A stretch of DNA of 64,000 nucleotides from Bacteroidia bacterium (GCA_026391315.1 JAPLDT010000101.1:1-64000); one strand, 5' to 3'. Shown: positions 25,528 through 34,719, numbered from the stretch's first letter. The notes: generated by a model from the sequence alone, not told the origin. Program-made: numbers and translations.

Positions 25528-26712
25528 ATGAAAACAAGAAAAATCATAATATTAACGTTAATGTTTTCAGTAGCGTTAATCATGAGCTGTACAAAACAAC
25601 CCTATTATGAAATACCCAAAGATGCGAGTGGTAAAGCAATTATTACACAGGTATCTACTACATCAACTACTGGTGTCACTGCTTTGGATGATAAATTTAC
25701 CGTCAATTCTACTTTGCCGAATGCAAAATCAGGTGATGTTATGACAGCTGAATTGTTGAAAATGCAAATTCCGTCCTGGGGCGGAACTGCAACACAAAAC
25801 CTGCCTTTGGCAAATACCAAGAAACAGGTTACAGTTGGAGCGGATCTGAAGACTTCTGTGACCTACACCAGGGCAGAGGCTCAAATGACGAAAATTGGTG
25901 ATTTCGTAACTTTCACTTTGGCTGGGGCAACAGAAAGCGGATATATTTCTACTATTACAGTTACCAATGCCATGACAGTAGGAGCCCCAATGTCAGGAGC
26001 AACTGTTGTTTCGGTTATTCGGACTCCTGAAGTAGCCTATATGCAAGTCAAAGTAGTTCCAAAAGTTGCTGCTTATTCAGGGGTAGTAACAGCCAGTAGA
26101 AAAAATGGGGTCAATGGAAGCTGGGTGCCGGTTGGAACTGGAACTTATTCTGCTCCTCCATTCATGATTCCGGTTTCAGGCAGTGATTTTGCTGCAGGCA
26201 AGGATACCATGTACTATAAATTTTCTGCTGCGGTGGGTACTTATACAGAAGATGCAACTACAACAGTTTTGGTGAGCGATCCATTTTTCTTTCTTAAGAA
26301 ATCTGCAACATCAACACTTGGAGGTTCTTCAGCCGGTAGAAATATCCTGACCAACACAGCTGTTTCTGCTACCGATGCGAATGCAATCATCGCAGTGGAC
26401 GGTGGTTCACTTGTGATCCATGGAGGCTCAGCCTGGGCCGTAGGTGCTAAAAGCATTGGATTTGTAAAAACTACCAAAGTGGTCTTTGATGCGAATAACG
26501 CTGCTACAGCTATGGCTGCATTCGATGCTGGGACATCTGCAGCGACTGCTGATCCGAGCAATGCTTACTACATCTTCAAGATTGTCAATGGAACCAATGC
26601 CTCAGATATTTATTACGGAGTGATGCAAATTACAGGCATGGTTCCCGGGGTATCGGTATCTTACGATTACAGGATTGGAAATCTCTATGCTCATTGGGCA
26701 GTGATTAAATAA
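25528..26712 (+). CDS. Surface lipoprotein of the first SusC/D locus, function unknown
   Basis: A 394-aa lipoprotein: signal peptide with lipobox (VALIMSC, Cys21), then an Ala/Thr/Ser/Val-rich sequence with regular beta-strand character, which suggests immunoglobulin-like domains. An internal segment looks like a small beta-sandwich (KVVPKVAAYSGVVTASRKN). By position (third gene after SusC and SusD) it is comparable to SusE/F-like binding proteins, but no recognised carbohydrate-binding signature was seen. The unit ends at a strong intrinsic terminator 20 nt downstream. Confidence 0.7.
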   Translation: MKTRKIIILTLMFSVALIMSCTKQPYYEIPKDASGKAIITQVSTTSTTGVTALDDKFTVNSTLPNAKSGDVMTAELLKMQIPSWGGTATQNLPLANTKKQVTVGADLKTSVTYTRAEAQMTKIGDFVTFTLAGATESGYISTITVTNAMTVGAPMSGATVVSVIRTPEVAYMQVKVVPKVAAYSGVVTASRKNGVNGSWVPVGTGTYSAPPFMIPVSGSDFAAGKDTMYYKFSAAVGTYTEDATTTVLVSDPFFFLKKSATSTLGGSSAGRNILTNTAVSATDANAIIAVDGGSLVIHGGSAWAVGAKSIGFVKTTKVVFDANNAATAMAAFDAGTSAATADPSNAYYIFKIVNGTNASDIYYGVMQITGMVPGVSVSYDYRIGNLYAHWAVIK

Positions 26713-26732
26713 TCATTTACGCATTAATTTGA

Positions 26733-26771
26733 AGGAGGTTGTCTTTGATTATTCAGACAACCTCCTTTTTT
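26733..26771 (+). terminator. Intrinsic terminator of the first SusC/D operon
   Basis: A perfect 12-bp stem (AGGAGGTTGTCT, 26733-26744, with AGACAACCTCCT, 26755-26766), 10-nt loop, followed directly by T residues. Confidence 0.92.
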
Positions 26772-26803
26772 AATTCAGAAAATGCTATGTCAGAACTTAG
26801 AGA

Positions 26804-26981
26804 CTGTTTAAAATTTATTTTTTTTGCCCGTAGGGCATTAATATCAATAGAAAAGAACAACGAAGAAATCTATTGTCCGTTAGGACATTAACAGATAAAG
26901 GATTAATTCCCTACGGGAAATATGGTTTAATGATGTGCCCTTTCTATTGACATTTATCTCCTACGGAGAAAATTTAAACAG
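26804..26981. mobile_element. MITE-like element, copy 1
   Basis: About 178 bp bounded by terminal inverted repeats: CTGTTTAAAATTT at the left and the complement of CTGTTTAAATTTT at the right. Inside are several short hairpins (GCCCGTAGGGC, CCCTACGGG, CTCCTACGGAG). There is no reading frame of its own. The ends are identical to those of copy 2 at 36595-36786. Its right end overlaps the stop region of the HMA-like reading frame at 26961, so the last seven or so codons there are element-derived. Confidence 0.75.
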
Positions 26982-27764
26982 CCTCTTAAACTTATTGGCA
27001 ATTTTGCCAACCTCTCCACCTTCATAATTGATAGTTAGCGTATCATTTTTCATGTTTTTCAGGATGGAGGTACTGTTTGTTAGGGAGTCAATAAAAATAA
27101 TATTGAAAAATACCCTTGAGGCACTATCCATGGTAGAGTGAAATCCTACAATACCATTGTTGTTGGAGAGATGGCTCACAAAATAGGGCAATGCCTCAAT
27201 ATCGTACTGTTTAGGTTCAATCTGAATCTTCAGTGTATCAAGCATCGTTTCGCGGTAGCTTTTCTTCCAGTTGAAGGTTCTCTGGTAAGGTTCAAACATT
27301 TTGTTTTTGTATTCCGTCAACCTGATGGTTTGGAACAGTGGTGTGCCAACCAACTTAAATGAAAGATCGAAATGAGTTGAAAGCTCCTTTGTGTTGATTT
27401 TCAGTATTTTGGTTTCAATCATCTCTTTCAGTCCAGATGCATTCAGATTTGAATTGTATGGCAAAAATAACCTGATTGTTACCGGACAACTGAAAACGCT
27501 TTCGAGTCCGAGGGCGTCCGACTTTTCTTTAAGCAGTAGGGAAAGATGCGAGAAGTCATTGGGATCAAAGAAGTTATCAAGCTGGCAGGTGACCATTTTT
27601 ATATTTAGGATGGAATCGGGAAGTTCACGAACGACTGCCTTCTGCGGTGTAAATATCTCCGCCTGAATTTTTTGGTCCGTTAAAATAGTCGGATCATACA
27701 ATACTTTGACCTTGTGGGTGGTGACATAGGTAGCAACACCCAGCACTCCTTTGACCTCTTTCAT
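26961..27764 (-). CDS. HMA-like C-terminal part of a frameshifted polyferredoxin gene
   Basis: The 267-aa frame has no clear start of its own: upstream of its first ATG (27764) the same frame stays open and encodes a heavy-metal-associated-like strand-helix (GLTEIKCFGSSTAFANKM), which continues into GVLGVATYVTTHKVKVLYDP. This is the beta-alpha-beta-beta pattern of an HMA domain in which the usual CxxC is CxxS. That frame reaches back to a stop beside a run of five A's inside the upstream ferredoxin gene. Removing one A would fuse the two into a protein of about 610 aa. The remaining 200 residues are unassigned. The extreme C-terminus (FKRLFKFSP) comes from the end of a repeat element. Confidence 0.6.
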   Translation of the reverse strand: MKEVKGVLGVATYVTTHKVKVLYDPTILTDQKIQAEIFTPQKAVVRELPDSILNIKMVTCQLDNFFDPNDFSHLSLLLKEKSDALGLESVFSCPVTIRLFLPYNSNLNASGLKEMIETKILKINTKELSTHFDLSFKLVGTPLFQTIRLTEYKNKMFEPYQRTFNWKKSYRETMLDTLKIQIEPKQYDIEALPYFVSHLSNNNGIVGFHSTMDSASRVFFNIIFIDSLTNSTSILKNMKNDTLTINYEGGEVGKIANKFKRLFKFSP

Positions 27765-28800
27765 TTTGTTGGCGAAGGCAGTGGAACTGCCAAAGCATTT
27801 GATTTCGGTGAGCCCTGATTGGGTGAAAACCGCTGCTTTTTACGATGGTGGCAATAACCGGCAACCATTTCAATCCGCTTCGCCTGTTTATTTGCAGGGT
27901 GTCTTTTTCGGGACAAACTTCGAGACATTCGCCGCACAAGTTGCAATCCACATCAGTAACCACCTTCATTCTGGCTACATCAATGACCTGTGGGCATTTG
28001 CGGCTGCATAGCTGACAGTTTGTGCAGGATGATTCGTTGCGGGTAATTTTGGCAACCGGAAAGAAATTCAGTTTTCCGCCGAAGATTTCCAGCAGATATC
28101 CTCCGATTGCTATGACAGCCAAAGGCCAGACGTATGAAAACTGTGTTCCAGTGAGGCGAATAAGTGCATAGAGCAGAACGACAGCGGCAAAGAACCAGGT
28201 AAATTTGAGGATGTTTGAGATGGCGCCGAGCGGACAAATATACTTGCACCAGAAAAGTCTGAAGATGATGGATCCTATCACCACCAGGGAGATAGAAATC
28301 AATGCGAAGTACCAGACAACATCCAAACTGAAGCCTGATGCCACGGCATAATAGGGATCAAATTTTTTGCAAAAAAGCTCGTTACTATCAAGGGTGTAAT
28401 AGAAGGTAACAAATAGGAGGATGTATTTTAAGGAGCGTAAAAGTAGATCCGCTGATCTGGAAATTTTAATGCTGACTTTGAATTTATCCCCAAGATTTCC
28501 AAGCCATTCACTGATTGTCCCAATTGGACAAATGAAGGCACAAAAGAGTTTGCTAAAAAGGATAATTCCAATAATGAGCATGATGCCCATGGCAATTTGC
28601 GCGGTGGTCATGGTACAGGCCAGCGAATTGTTCAGGAAGTAACTGCTTAACGCCTGAACTCCGCCGAAAGGACAATAGGCTTCAAAATCCGGGACATAAT
28701 CCTTCTGCAGGAAGGCCCTGGCTCCAAGAAATAGTAAAAACGAAATGACAATCCACTGAAGGATGAATCGGGGAAGGTTTCTTTTTTGGTTAAATCTCAT
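27694..28800 (-). CDS. Membrane polyferredoxin (NapH/CcoG-like), frame altered at its 3' end
   Basis: The first 320 or so residues are a multi-pass membrane iron-sulfur protein: hydrophobic helices near residues 13-27, 67-85, 122-140, 157-180 and 205-235, two CxxxCP motifs (FCAFICPIG and WCKYICPLG), and two ferredoxin-type 4Fe-4S clusters (CTNCQLCSRKCP and CNLCGECLEVCP). NapH/CcoG/NosR-type proteins pass electrons across the membrane or assist metalloenzyme maturation. After IVKSSGF the sequence becomes Cys/His/Gln-rich and non-protein-like, while the adjacent frame encodes an HMA-like domain, so a +1 frameshift at the five-base homopolymer 27837-27841 is likely. It may be a sequencing error, a real lesion, or recoding. 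Confidence 0.8.
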   Translation of the reverse strand: MRFNQKRNLPRFILQWIVISFLLFLGARAFLQKDYVPDFEAYCPFGGVQALSSYFLNNSLACTMTTAQIAMGIMLIIGIILFSKLFCAFICPIGTISEWLGNLGDKFKVSIKISRSADLLLRSLKYILLFVTFYYTLDSNELFCKKFDPYYAVASGFSLDVVWYFALISISLVVIGSIIFRLFWCKYICPLGAISNILKFTWFFAAVVLLYALIRLTGTQFSYVWPLAVIAIGGYLLEIFGGKLNFFPVAKITRNESSCTNCQLCSRKCPQVIDVARMKVVTDVDCNLCGECLEVCPEKDTLQINRRSGLKWLPVIATIVKSSGFHPIRAHRNQMLWQFHCLRQQNERGQRSAGCCYLCHHPQGQSIV

Positions 28801-28831
28801 GTTAATTGGTTGGTCGTTTGGTTACATGTAA

Positions 28832-28937
28832 TAAGCAACATCCTTTGTGCATCCTTTGTGTTTTCCTTAGGGACCTTTGTGGTGAAATATTGACTTTTAA
28901 CCACAAAGGGCGCAAAGGTTTGCACAAAGGACACAAA
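28832..28937. repeat. CACAAAG-type inverted repeat
   Basis: The left arm (CCTTTGTGTTTTCCTTAGGG, then ACCTTTGTGGT) and right arm (ACCACAAAGGGCGCAAAGG, then GCACAAAGGACAC) form a long imperfect hairpin in the gap between pssA and the ferredoxin gene. Confidence 0.75.
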
Positions 28938-28966
28938 AATGAAGTATGGTTGTGCGAATAATTTCG

Positions 28967-29704
28967 CTATTTTTTTGTCAATTCACTGATTACAGAGATT
29001 CCAATAAACAGCAGAACTATCGTGGAAATACCGTAAAGTTGCAGGGTGGCAATCAATAATACCGAACAAATCATAAAGATGTACTGGATCCGGTTGTTCT
29101 TCCAGCTAAGATTTTTGAATTTTAGCGAGAACATAGGAATCTCGGCTATCAGCAAAAAAGAGAAGAGGAAAGTAATGAAGAGTAGTACCGGAGTTGAAAG
29201 TAAAAGCTGATCAATGCCCGGAATAGTTCCATGCTCCTGAATCAATGCCAGCGAGGAGATAAACAGTGCATTTGCAGGGGTTGGCAGACCGATGAAAGAG
29301 CTGGTCTGGCGCGCATCGACATTGAATTTTGCCAGCCGCAAAGCGGAGAAAATAGGAATCAGAAATGCAGCACCAAGGATCAATGTTTCGGTAAGGGTTG
29401 GATTTGATTGAAGATCGGGCAGGACGTTTTCTTTGAACAGACTTGTTTCAAGTAGTTTAAACATGATTAAACCGGGTGCCAGTCCGAAGGAGATCATATC
29501 TGCCAGCGAATCCAACTCTTTTCCTAACGGTGAATAGGCCTTTAACAGCCGGGCTGTCATGCCATCCAGGAAATCAAAGATGGCAGCTAGAAGAATCAAA
29601 ATTACTGCTGTTGTCAGCGCCCCCTTTAAAATAAAAACTACTGCAATGCTACCGCAAAGGACATTGAGCGAAGTTAAGAAATTGGGAATATGCTTTTTGA
29701 TCAT
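28967..29704 (-). CDS. pssA: CDP-diacylglycerol-serine O-phosphatidyltransferase PssA
   Basis: Makes phosphatidylserine from CDP-diacylglycerol and serine at the membrane. The 245-aa protein has about seven hydrophobic helices and the CDP-alcohol phosphotransferase signature with its aspartates (FDFLDGMTARLLKAYSPLGK, then ELDSLADMISFGLAPG). The start at 29704 (MIKKHIPNFLTSLNVLCGS) fits the family; the frame is open 44 codons further up but that part overlaps psd and is not family-like. It follows psd by 10 nt, so the product and substrate enzymes are cotranscribed. Confidence 0.94.
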   Translation of the reverse strand: MIKKHIPNFLTSLNVLCGSIAVVFILKGALTTAVILILLAAIFDFLDGMTARLLKAYSPLGKELDSLADMISFGLAPGLIMFKLLETSLFKENVLPDLQSNPTLTETLILGAAFLIPIFSALRLAKFNVDARQTSSFIGLPTPANALFISSLALIQEHGTIPGIDQLLLSTPVLLFITFLFSFLLIAEIPMFSLKFKNLSWKNNRIQYIFMICSVLLIATLQLYGISTIVLLFIGISVISELTKK

Positions 29705-29714
29705 AAGACCGGAG

Positions 29715-30365
29715 TTATAATTCAGCGAGTATCGTTTGACTGCCGGTAACCTCCTGACAGAGTTCAACATTGACTTTGGTTCCGACAGGCAGGTAAATAT
29801 CGACGCGGGATCCAAAACGGATAAATCCCAGCTCATCCTGCTGTGCTACCTTTTTTCCTACCGTGGAGTAAGATATAATACGTTTGGCAACCGCACCGGC
29901 AATCTGTCTCACCAGAACTTCGGTTCCATCTGCCATGCGAATCACGGTAGTGGCCCTTTCGTTCAGGGTTGAAGATTTGGGCAAATAGGCTGCCATAAAA
30001 TGGCCGCTATGGTGTTTGAAATAGGTGACCTCTCCTGGAACCGGATTCCAGTTGATGTGTACATTGTTTACTGACATAAAGACAGAAATCTGCAATCTTC
30101 TATCTTTAAAATATTCATTTTCAGTGGTCTCTTCGATTGCGACAATGTTGCCATCAGCCGGAGAGAGTACTGATTTGGGTGCAGGGGTAATAATTCTGTG
30201 GGGATAACGAAAAAAACGGACAGTTAATACCAGAAAGGGCAAGGTTGCCAAAATCATGAACACCCGAAATACCGTTTCTCCCGTCAGGCCTACCAGGTAA
30301 TTGACTGCCAGCCAAATTAATATCGAAATCAAAACTATTTTATATCCCTCTTTGTGTAATCTCAT
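29715..30365 (-). CDS. psd: Phosphatidylserine decarboxylase proenzyme (short archaeal-type PSD)
   Basis: Decarboxylates phosphatidylserine to phosphatidylethanolamine. The 216-aa length and N-terminal membrane segments (about residues 8-24 and 28-46) match the short Psd class. Conserved segments are SVNNVHINWNPVPGEV (catalytic histidine region), HHSGHFMAAYLPKSS and the self-cleavage site FGS near the C-terminus (RFGSRVDIYLP), where the pyruvoyl group forms on serine. The start at 30365 (MRLHKEGYK) was chosen; a longer frame would run into cdsA. It lies between cdsA and pssA, so the full PE pathway is encoded together. Confidence 0.94.
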   Translation of the reverse strand: MRLHKEGYKIVLISILIWLAVNYLVGLTGETVFRVFMILATLPFLVLTVRFFRYPHRIITPAPKSVLSPADGNIVAIEETTENEYFKDRRLQISVFMSVNNVHINWNPVPGEVTYFKHHSGHFMAAYLPKSSTLNERATTVIRMADGTEVLVRQIAGAVAKRIISYSTVGKKVAQQDELGFIRFGSRVDIYLPVGTKVNVELCQEVTGSQTILAEL

Positions 30366-30417
30366 TCCTTTTTCGTTAAGTAGGGCAAAAATAGTGATTT
30401 TTTCTTGAATATTGTCT

Positions 30418-31239
30418 TTATCCGAAGTAGTGGATGAGCAGGTAGACGAATGGAGAGGCGAAAAGGATGCTGTCGAACCGGTCAAGCAAACCTCCATGAC
30501 CGGGTAGAAATTTACCGGAATCTTTGAGCCCAATATTGCGTTTGATCATCGATTCGACCAGGTCGCCGATCGTACCCGAGATGGTAACAATCGTAGCAAT
30601 CAGTAGCATAAATCCTGTCTCAAACCTTGGGAATAGCCGTTGCAAGGCAACGGCCAAAAGCAGGGCAAGAAACCAGCCACCAAAAAAACCTTCCCAGCTC
30701 TTTTTGGGCGATATTCTTTCCAAAAGACGGTGTTTACCCAATGTTACCCCGAACAGGTAAGCCCCGGAATCAAATGCCCAAATCAATATAAAAAGAGATA
30801 TCAGGAGCGTTGGTTCGTAATTGTTATCAGCCGGAAATGTTGGGAAGACGAAATAGTTAAAGAGCGAGAACGGGTAAATGATGTAAAGAATCCCGAAAAG
30901 AGTGACGGCAATGTTTTCAAGTGCATTTTTCTTTGCACGGAAAAGTTCATAGGCAGGAATGACAAATAGAATTGCCAGATTAAATCCGAAAAGATTCACG
31001 GAGACTATCCCTTTTGTATAGAGGAAGGTGAGGAGGAAAATCAAGGCTCCCATGGTAATTCCCATGACTTTCTGTGGTGAAATACCTGCGGATTTTGAAA
31101 GCTGGTAAAACTCTTTGAGGATAAATATGGAGAAAAGTCCAAACAGGAGGGCAAAACTCCAGGGGCCAAACCAGATGGCTCCCATTAGCACGACTGCAAA
31201 GAGCAGTCCGGAGATGCTCCTCTTGTAAAATTCTTTCAA
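30418..31239 (-). CDS. cdsA: Phosphatidate cytidylyltransferase CdsA
   Basis: Forms CDP-diacylglycerol from phosphatidic acid and CTP, the branch point of phospholipid synthesis. The 273-aa polytopic protein carries the CDS signature near the C-terminus (SMIKRNIGLKDSGKFLPGHG, then GLLDRFDS) and KKSWEGFFGG before it. The start appears to be a TTG at 31239: the family N-terminus (KEFYKRSISGLLFAVVL) begins there, and it overlaps the DUF2007 stop codon (ATTTGA), implying translational coupling. The next ATG would delete the first membrane helix. Confidence 0.94.
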   Translation of the reverse strand: MKEFYKRSISGLLFAVVLMGAIWFGPWSFALLFGLFSIFILKEFYQLSKSAGISPQKVMGITMGALIFLLTFLYTKGIVSVNLFGFNLAILFVIPAYELFRAKKNALENIAVTLFGILYIIYPFSLFNYFVFPTFPADNNYEPTLLISLFILIWAFDSGAYLFGVTLGKHRLLERISPKKSWEGFFGGWFLALLLAVALQRLFPRFETGFMLLIATIVTISGTIGDLVESMIKRNIGLKDSGKFLPGHGGLLDRFDSILFASPFVYLLIHYFG

Positions 31240-31451
31240 ATTTCCCCCGTTATTAGTTGGTCTAAAATTTTCAGTGCCTCCTGCTCGTCGTGCTCTTCGA
31301 TGTAAAGTTCCACATCACCGAAAGCATGATAAGAAGAGTCTTTTTGATTTATTATCACTGCATTGATACCATTTTCTGCCAGCAGATCGCGTGCCATCAA
31401 CACCTTAAATTCATCACCTGAAAAATAGATCTTTTTCCAACTCTTTTCCAT
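31236..31451 (-). CDS. DUF2007-family small protein
   Basis: A 71-aa soluble protein with a beta-alpha-beta-beta pattern (KIYFSGDEFKVLMARDLLAE, then AVIINQKDSSYHAFGDVELY) typical of DUF2007, a ferredoxin-like fold often annotated as a putative signal-transducing or PII-like domain with no proven role. It is wedged between ftsH (12 nt upstream) and cdsA (4-nt overlap), a position that suggests regulation of membrane protein quality control or lipid synthesis. That link is inference only. Confidence 0.82.
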   Translation of the reverse strand: MEKSWKKIYFSGDEFKVLMARDLLAENGINAVIINQKDSSYHAFGDVELYIEEHDEQEALKILDQLITGEI

Positions 31452-31463
31452 ACAAAATTCCTG

Positions 31464-33491
31464 TTATACAACAGTATCATTATCCTCCGCCGCCTTGACG
31501 GTAACCTCTTCAGATTTTTCTTCTTCTTTGGTTTTGTTCCATGGTCTTGGACCGAAAACATGTTCGAGGTCTTCGGTAAATATTACCTCACGTTCGAGAA
31601 GTAGTTCTGCTAGTTTTTTATGGCCTTCCGCATTGGTACCCAAGATCTTTTTAGCTCTTTCATACTCCTTGTTGATAATGATATTTACTTCAGAATCAAT
31701 GATCTCTGCGGTTTTTTCGCTGTATGGTTTGGTAAATGAATAATCTGACTGTCCGGATGAGTCGTAATAACTTACCTTGCCTATTTTTTCACTCATACCA
31801 AAGTAGGAGACCATGGCAAAGGAGGTGCGGGTTACCTTTTCCAAATCGTTTTGGGCTCCAGAGGAGACAGATTTGAAGATCAGCTCTTCGGCGGCACGTC
31901 CGCCCAGGGTGGCACAGATTTCATCAAGCATCTGTTCCTTGGTTGTGATCTGCCTTTCCTCGGGCAGGTACCAGGCAGCGCCCAACGCTTTTCCACGAGG
32001 GACAATGGTTACCTTTACCAATGGATGGGCATGTTCCAGCAACCAGCTAACGGTAGCATGACCAGCTTCATGGTAAGCAATGGTTGCCTTTTCGTTGACC
32101 GATATGATTTTGTTTTTCTTTTCCAATCCGCCTATGATACGGTCGACAGCATCGAGGAAATCTTGCTTTTCAACCACCTCTTTCATTTTTCTGGCGGCAA
32201 TCAAGGCAGATTCGTTGCATACATTTGCGATATCGGCGCCGGAGAATCCGGGAGTCTGTTTGGCAAGGAAATCCACATTTACGTCTTCACCCAGTTTTAA
32301 GGGGCGAAGGTGAACCTGGAAGATCTCCTTACGGTCAATCATATCGGGAAGTTCAACATGGATCTGACGGTCGAAACGACCGGCCCGCATGAGCGCCCTG
32401 TCCAGAATATCGGCACGGTTGGTCGCTGCCAGGATGATCACACCGGAGTTGGTATCAAAACCATCCATCTCAGTCAGCAACTGGTTCAGTGTATTTTCGC
32501 GCTCATCGTTCGATCCCATGTTGGGATTACGTCCGCGAGCCCGTCCAATGGCATCAATCTCATCGATAAAGACGATACAGGGAGATTTCTCTTTCGCTTG
32601 TTTAAATAGGTCACGTACCCTTGATGCACCTACGCCGACAAACATCTCGACGAAATCGGAGCCTGACATGGAGAAGAAGGGCACGTCGGCTTCTCCTGCT
32701 ACAGCTTTGGCTAATAATGTTTTACCTGTTCCAGGAGGGCCGACAAGTAAGGCTCCTTTCGGGATTTTGCCACCTAATTTTGTATAACGATCAGGGTTCT
32801 TAAGGAACTCTACAATCTCCTGAATCTCCTCTTTGGCTTCGGCCAAACCGGCCACTTCTTTGAAAGTAGTGGATACCCTGGATTCTTTGTCGAAAACTTT
32901 GGCCTGGGATTTTCCCACGCTGAAAATATTTCCGGCTCCTCCGCCGCCTTTACTCATCCTGCGGAAGATCCAGAAGTAGAAAAAGACCAGAATCAATATG
33001 GGGAAAATCCAACTGAAGATCTCCGTGAAATAGTTTGTCCGGGTTTCGTAGGTTAATATAACACGCGATGAGTCGCCAACCTCTTGCTGGGCCTTCTCAA
33101 GGTTGGATTCGAAGACATCGACGGAACCGATGTTGAAGGTGAAATGAGGACCTGTCTTGGAAGGTTCGGACAGGCCCTGGTTCAATTTGGCCTTATATTT
33201 TTCGTAAGAACCCTCTTTCAGGAAAATCTCTGCCTCAGTCTTGTTGACAATGTTGATTCTATCGACATCACCATTCTTTAGCATCGTACTTTTCACTTCA
33301 CGCCAGTTGGTTTCTACCGGTTTGCCACTCGTTCCGTAGATATAATTAATATACAGAATGGCTACCAGTACAATCCCGTAAATGTACATGGGATTGAACT
33401 TGAAAGCGGAAGGTTTATTGGGTACGCCCATGCCGGGTTTGTTCGTTTTGTTGGTCTTCGGACCTGCTGTATTTGGTTTTTTTTCTGCCAT
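31464..33491 (-). CDS. ftsH: ATP-dependent zinc metalloprotease FtsH
   Basis: A membrane-anchored AAA+ protease that degrades misassembled membrane proteins and regulatory substrates. The 675-aa protein has two transmembrane helices (about residues 36-53 and 155-177) flanking a periplasmic domain. Walker A is GPPGTGKT (251-258), Walker B IVFIDEID (306-313), the second region of homology includes [20 protein letters not shown], and the zinc site is HEAGH (474-478). A short poly-G linker (KGGGGAGN) follows the second helix. It lies 6 nt after rsfS and before DUF2007-cdsA-psd-pssA. Confidence 0.97.
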   Translation of the reverse strand: MAEKKPNTAGPKTNKTNKPGMGVPNKPSAFKFNPMYIYGIVLVAILYINYIYGTSGKPVETNWREVKSTMLKNGDVDRINIVNKTEAEIFLKEGSYEKYKAKLNQGLSEPSKTGPHFTFNIGSVDVFESNLEKAQQEVGDSSRVILTYETRTNYFTEIFSWIFPILILVFFYFWIFRRMSKGGGGAGNIFSVGKSQAKVFDKESRVSTTFKEVAGLAEAKEEIQEIVEFLKNPDRYTKLGGKIPKGALLVGPPGTGKTLLAKAVAGEADVPFFSMSGSDFVEMFVGVGASRVRDLFKQAKEKSPCIVFIDEIDAIGRARGRNPNMGSNDERENTLNQLLTEMDGFDTNSGVIILAATNRADILDRALMRAGRFDRQIHVELPDMIDRKEIFQVHLRPLKLGEDVNVDFLAKQTPGFSGADIANVCNESALIAARKMKEVVEKQDFLDAVDRIIGGLEKKNKIISVNEKATIAYHEAGHATVSWLLEHAHPLVKVTIVPRGKALGAAWYLPEERQITTKEQMLDEICATLGGRAAEELIFKSVSSGAQNDLEKVTRTSFAMVSYFGMSEKIGKVSYYDSSGQSDYSFTKPYSEKTAEIIDSEVNIIINKEYERAKKILGTNAEGHKKLAELLLEREVIFTEDLEHVFGPRPWNKTKEEEKSEEVTVKAAEDNDTVV

Positions 33492-33497
33492 GATAAT

Positions 33498-33875
33498 TTA
33501 AATGTCAGCTTCAATGTTATAAATTGTTCCATCGCCCCAGAGAGATTCAAGATCGTAAAACCTTCTGAAAGGTTCCTGAAAAATGTGCACCATCACATTC
33601 ACATAATCAAGCAATATCCATTGTGCATTTTGAAATCCATCCTGACGCCAGACAGTTTCAAAGGCAAGCTCTTCCACACTCTCCTCCACCGACCGTGCGA
33701 TGGCATCGACATGCGTATTTGAACTTCCGTGACAGATGATGAAATTGTCGCATTCAGCCTCTCCTTCACCGGATAGGTCGATGTTGATAATTTCAATCCC
33801 TTTTTTTCGCCGGATGCCTTCTACAATGGCATCCACCAAATCCAACGGGCCTTTTTCACTCACTTTTTGAGTCAT
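33498..33875 (-). CDS. rsfS: Ribosomal silencing factor RsfS
   Basis: RsfS (RsfA/YbeB) binds ribosomal protein L14 and blocks subunit joining during starvation. The 125-aa protein has the DUF143/Oligomerisation fold signature: GIEIINIDLS, the segment CDNFIICHGSSNTHVDAIA, then WILLDYVNVMVHIFQEPFRR and FYDLESLWGD, all in the usual order and spacing. It is the first gene of the minus-strand run rsfS-ftsH-DUF2007-cdsA-psd-pssA and is divergent from birA. A TAnnTTTG box lies 17 nt before its ATG. Confidence 0.95.
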   Translation of the reverse strand: MTQKVSEKGPLDLVDAIVEGIRRKKGIEIINIDLSGEGEAECDNFIICHGSSNTHVDAIARSVEESVEELAFETVWRQDGFQNAQWILLDYVNVMVHIFQEPFRRFYDLESLWGDGTIYNIEADI

Positions 33876-33892
33876 AGAATGATTTATAGAGA

Positions 33893-33900
33893 CAAAGATA
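33893..33900 (-). promoter_or_regulatory. Putative -7 box TATCTTTG before rsfS-ftsH operon
   Basis: Minus-strand match to TAnnTTTG, 17 nt before the rsfS ATG; it would drive the six-gene rsfS to pssA run. Confidence 0.55.
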
Positions 33901-33984
33901 GTTGTTTTACTGATTCATAAAAAACTCTTTCGATGCAGGATCTCTCCAATATCGCTAACTTTACAGGGTAAATTTTGTAAAGCA

Positions 33985-34719
33985 ATGATAGGATCAACCA
34001 TCATACATCTTGACAGTGTGGATTCGACCAATAACTATGCCGCAAAGGAATTGCTGACAAAAAGTCTGAATGAAGGAACCCTCTTTGTTGCTAAATGTCA
34101 GCATGCGGGTAGGGGAACTGGCCTGGCCTCGTGGGAGAGTGCAGACGGATTAAACCTGACATTCACGGTAGTTATTTATCCGTCAGGTGTTGCGCTTTCA
34201 CAACAATTTTCAATTTCGCAGGCGATTTCGCTGGGTATGACCGATTTTTTATCCCGGTTTGTCTCAGATCTATCGGTCAAATGGCCCAATGATATCTATG
34301 TGAATGACAAAAAGATAGCTGGAATATTGATCGAGACGGCCATTACAGGAGGAAAATTCTCGCGGGCGCTTGTTGGCATCGGGTTAAATATCAACCAGGA
34401 GGTTTTTGTTTCGGATGCACCAAATCCGGTCTCGTTAAAGAATCTGACAGGCAAAACGTATGAGCTTTCTCAGATGCTGACCGATCTGTGCACCAGTCTT
34501 GACAACAGATACCGGTCCCTGATCAGGGGCGATTATTTCATCCTTCAGCACGACTATGGCAAACTTCTTTACCGTAAAGGGGTTTGGGCCAATTACAGCG
34601 ACCAGGATTCGGATTTTGAAGGAAAGATTGTCGGGATTGAGGGAGGTGGGCGATTGCAAATAGAAACCAGAAAGGGGGAGGTAAGGGGATTTTATTTTAA
34701 GGAGGTGGCATTCAGGTAA
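33985..34719 (+). CDS. birA: Biotin-[acetyl-CoA-carboxylase] ligase
   Basis: Attaches biotin to the carrier protein of biotin-dependent carboxylases through biotinyl-AMP. The 244-aa product is the monofunctional class without the N-terminal DNA-binding domain of E. coli BirA, so it is not expected to repress genes. Motifs are HLDSVDSTNNYA, the biotin loop HAGRGTGLASWES (a variant of GRGR), LSVKWPNDIYVNDKKIAGI and GIGLNIN. A C-terminal SH3-like domain follows. It is divergent from rsfS. Confidence 0.94.
   Translation: MIGSTIIHLDSVDSTNNYAAKELLTKSLNEGTLFVAKCQHAGRGTGLASWESADGLNLTFTVVIYPSGVALSQQFSISQAISLGMTDFLSRFVSDLSVKWPNDIYVNDKKIAGILIETAITGGKFSRALVGIGLNINQEVFVSDAPNPVSLKNLTGKTYELSQMLTDLCTSLDNRYRSLIRGDYFILQHDYGKLLYRKGVWANYSDQDSDFEGKIVGIEGGGRLQIETRKGEVRGFYFKEVAFR

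Noticed and set aside
27761-28249. Arg/Lys-rich minus-strand frames inside the ferredoxin gene
   Set aside because: They are out-of-frame shadows; the real continuation across the frameshift is the HMA-like frame.
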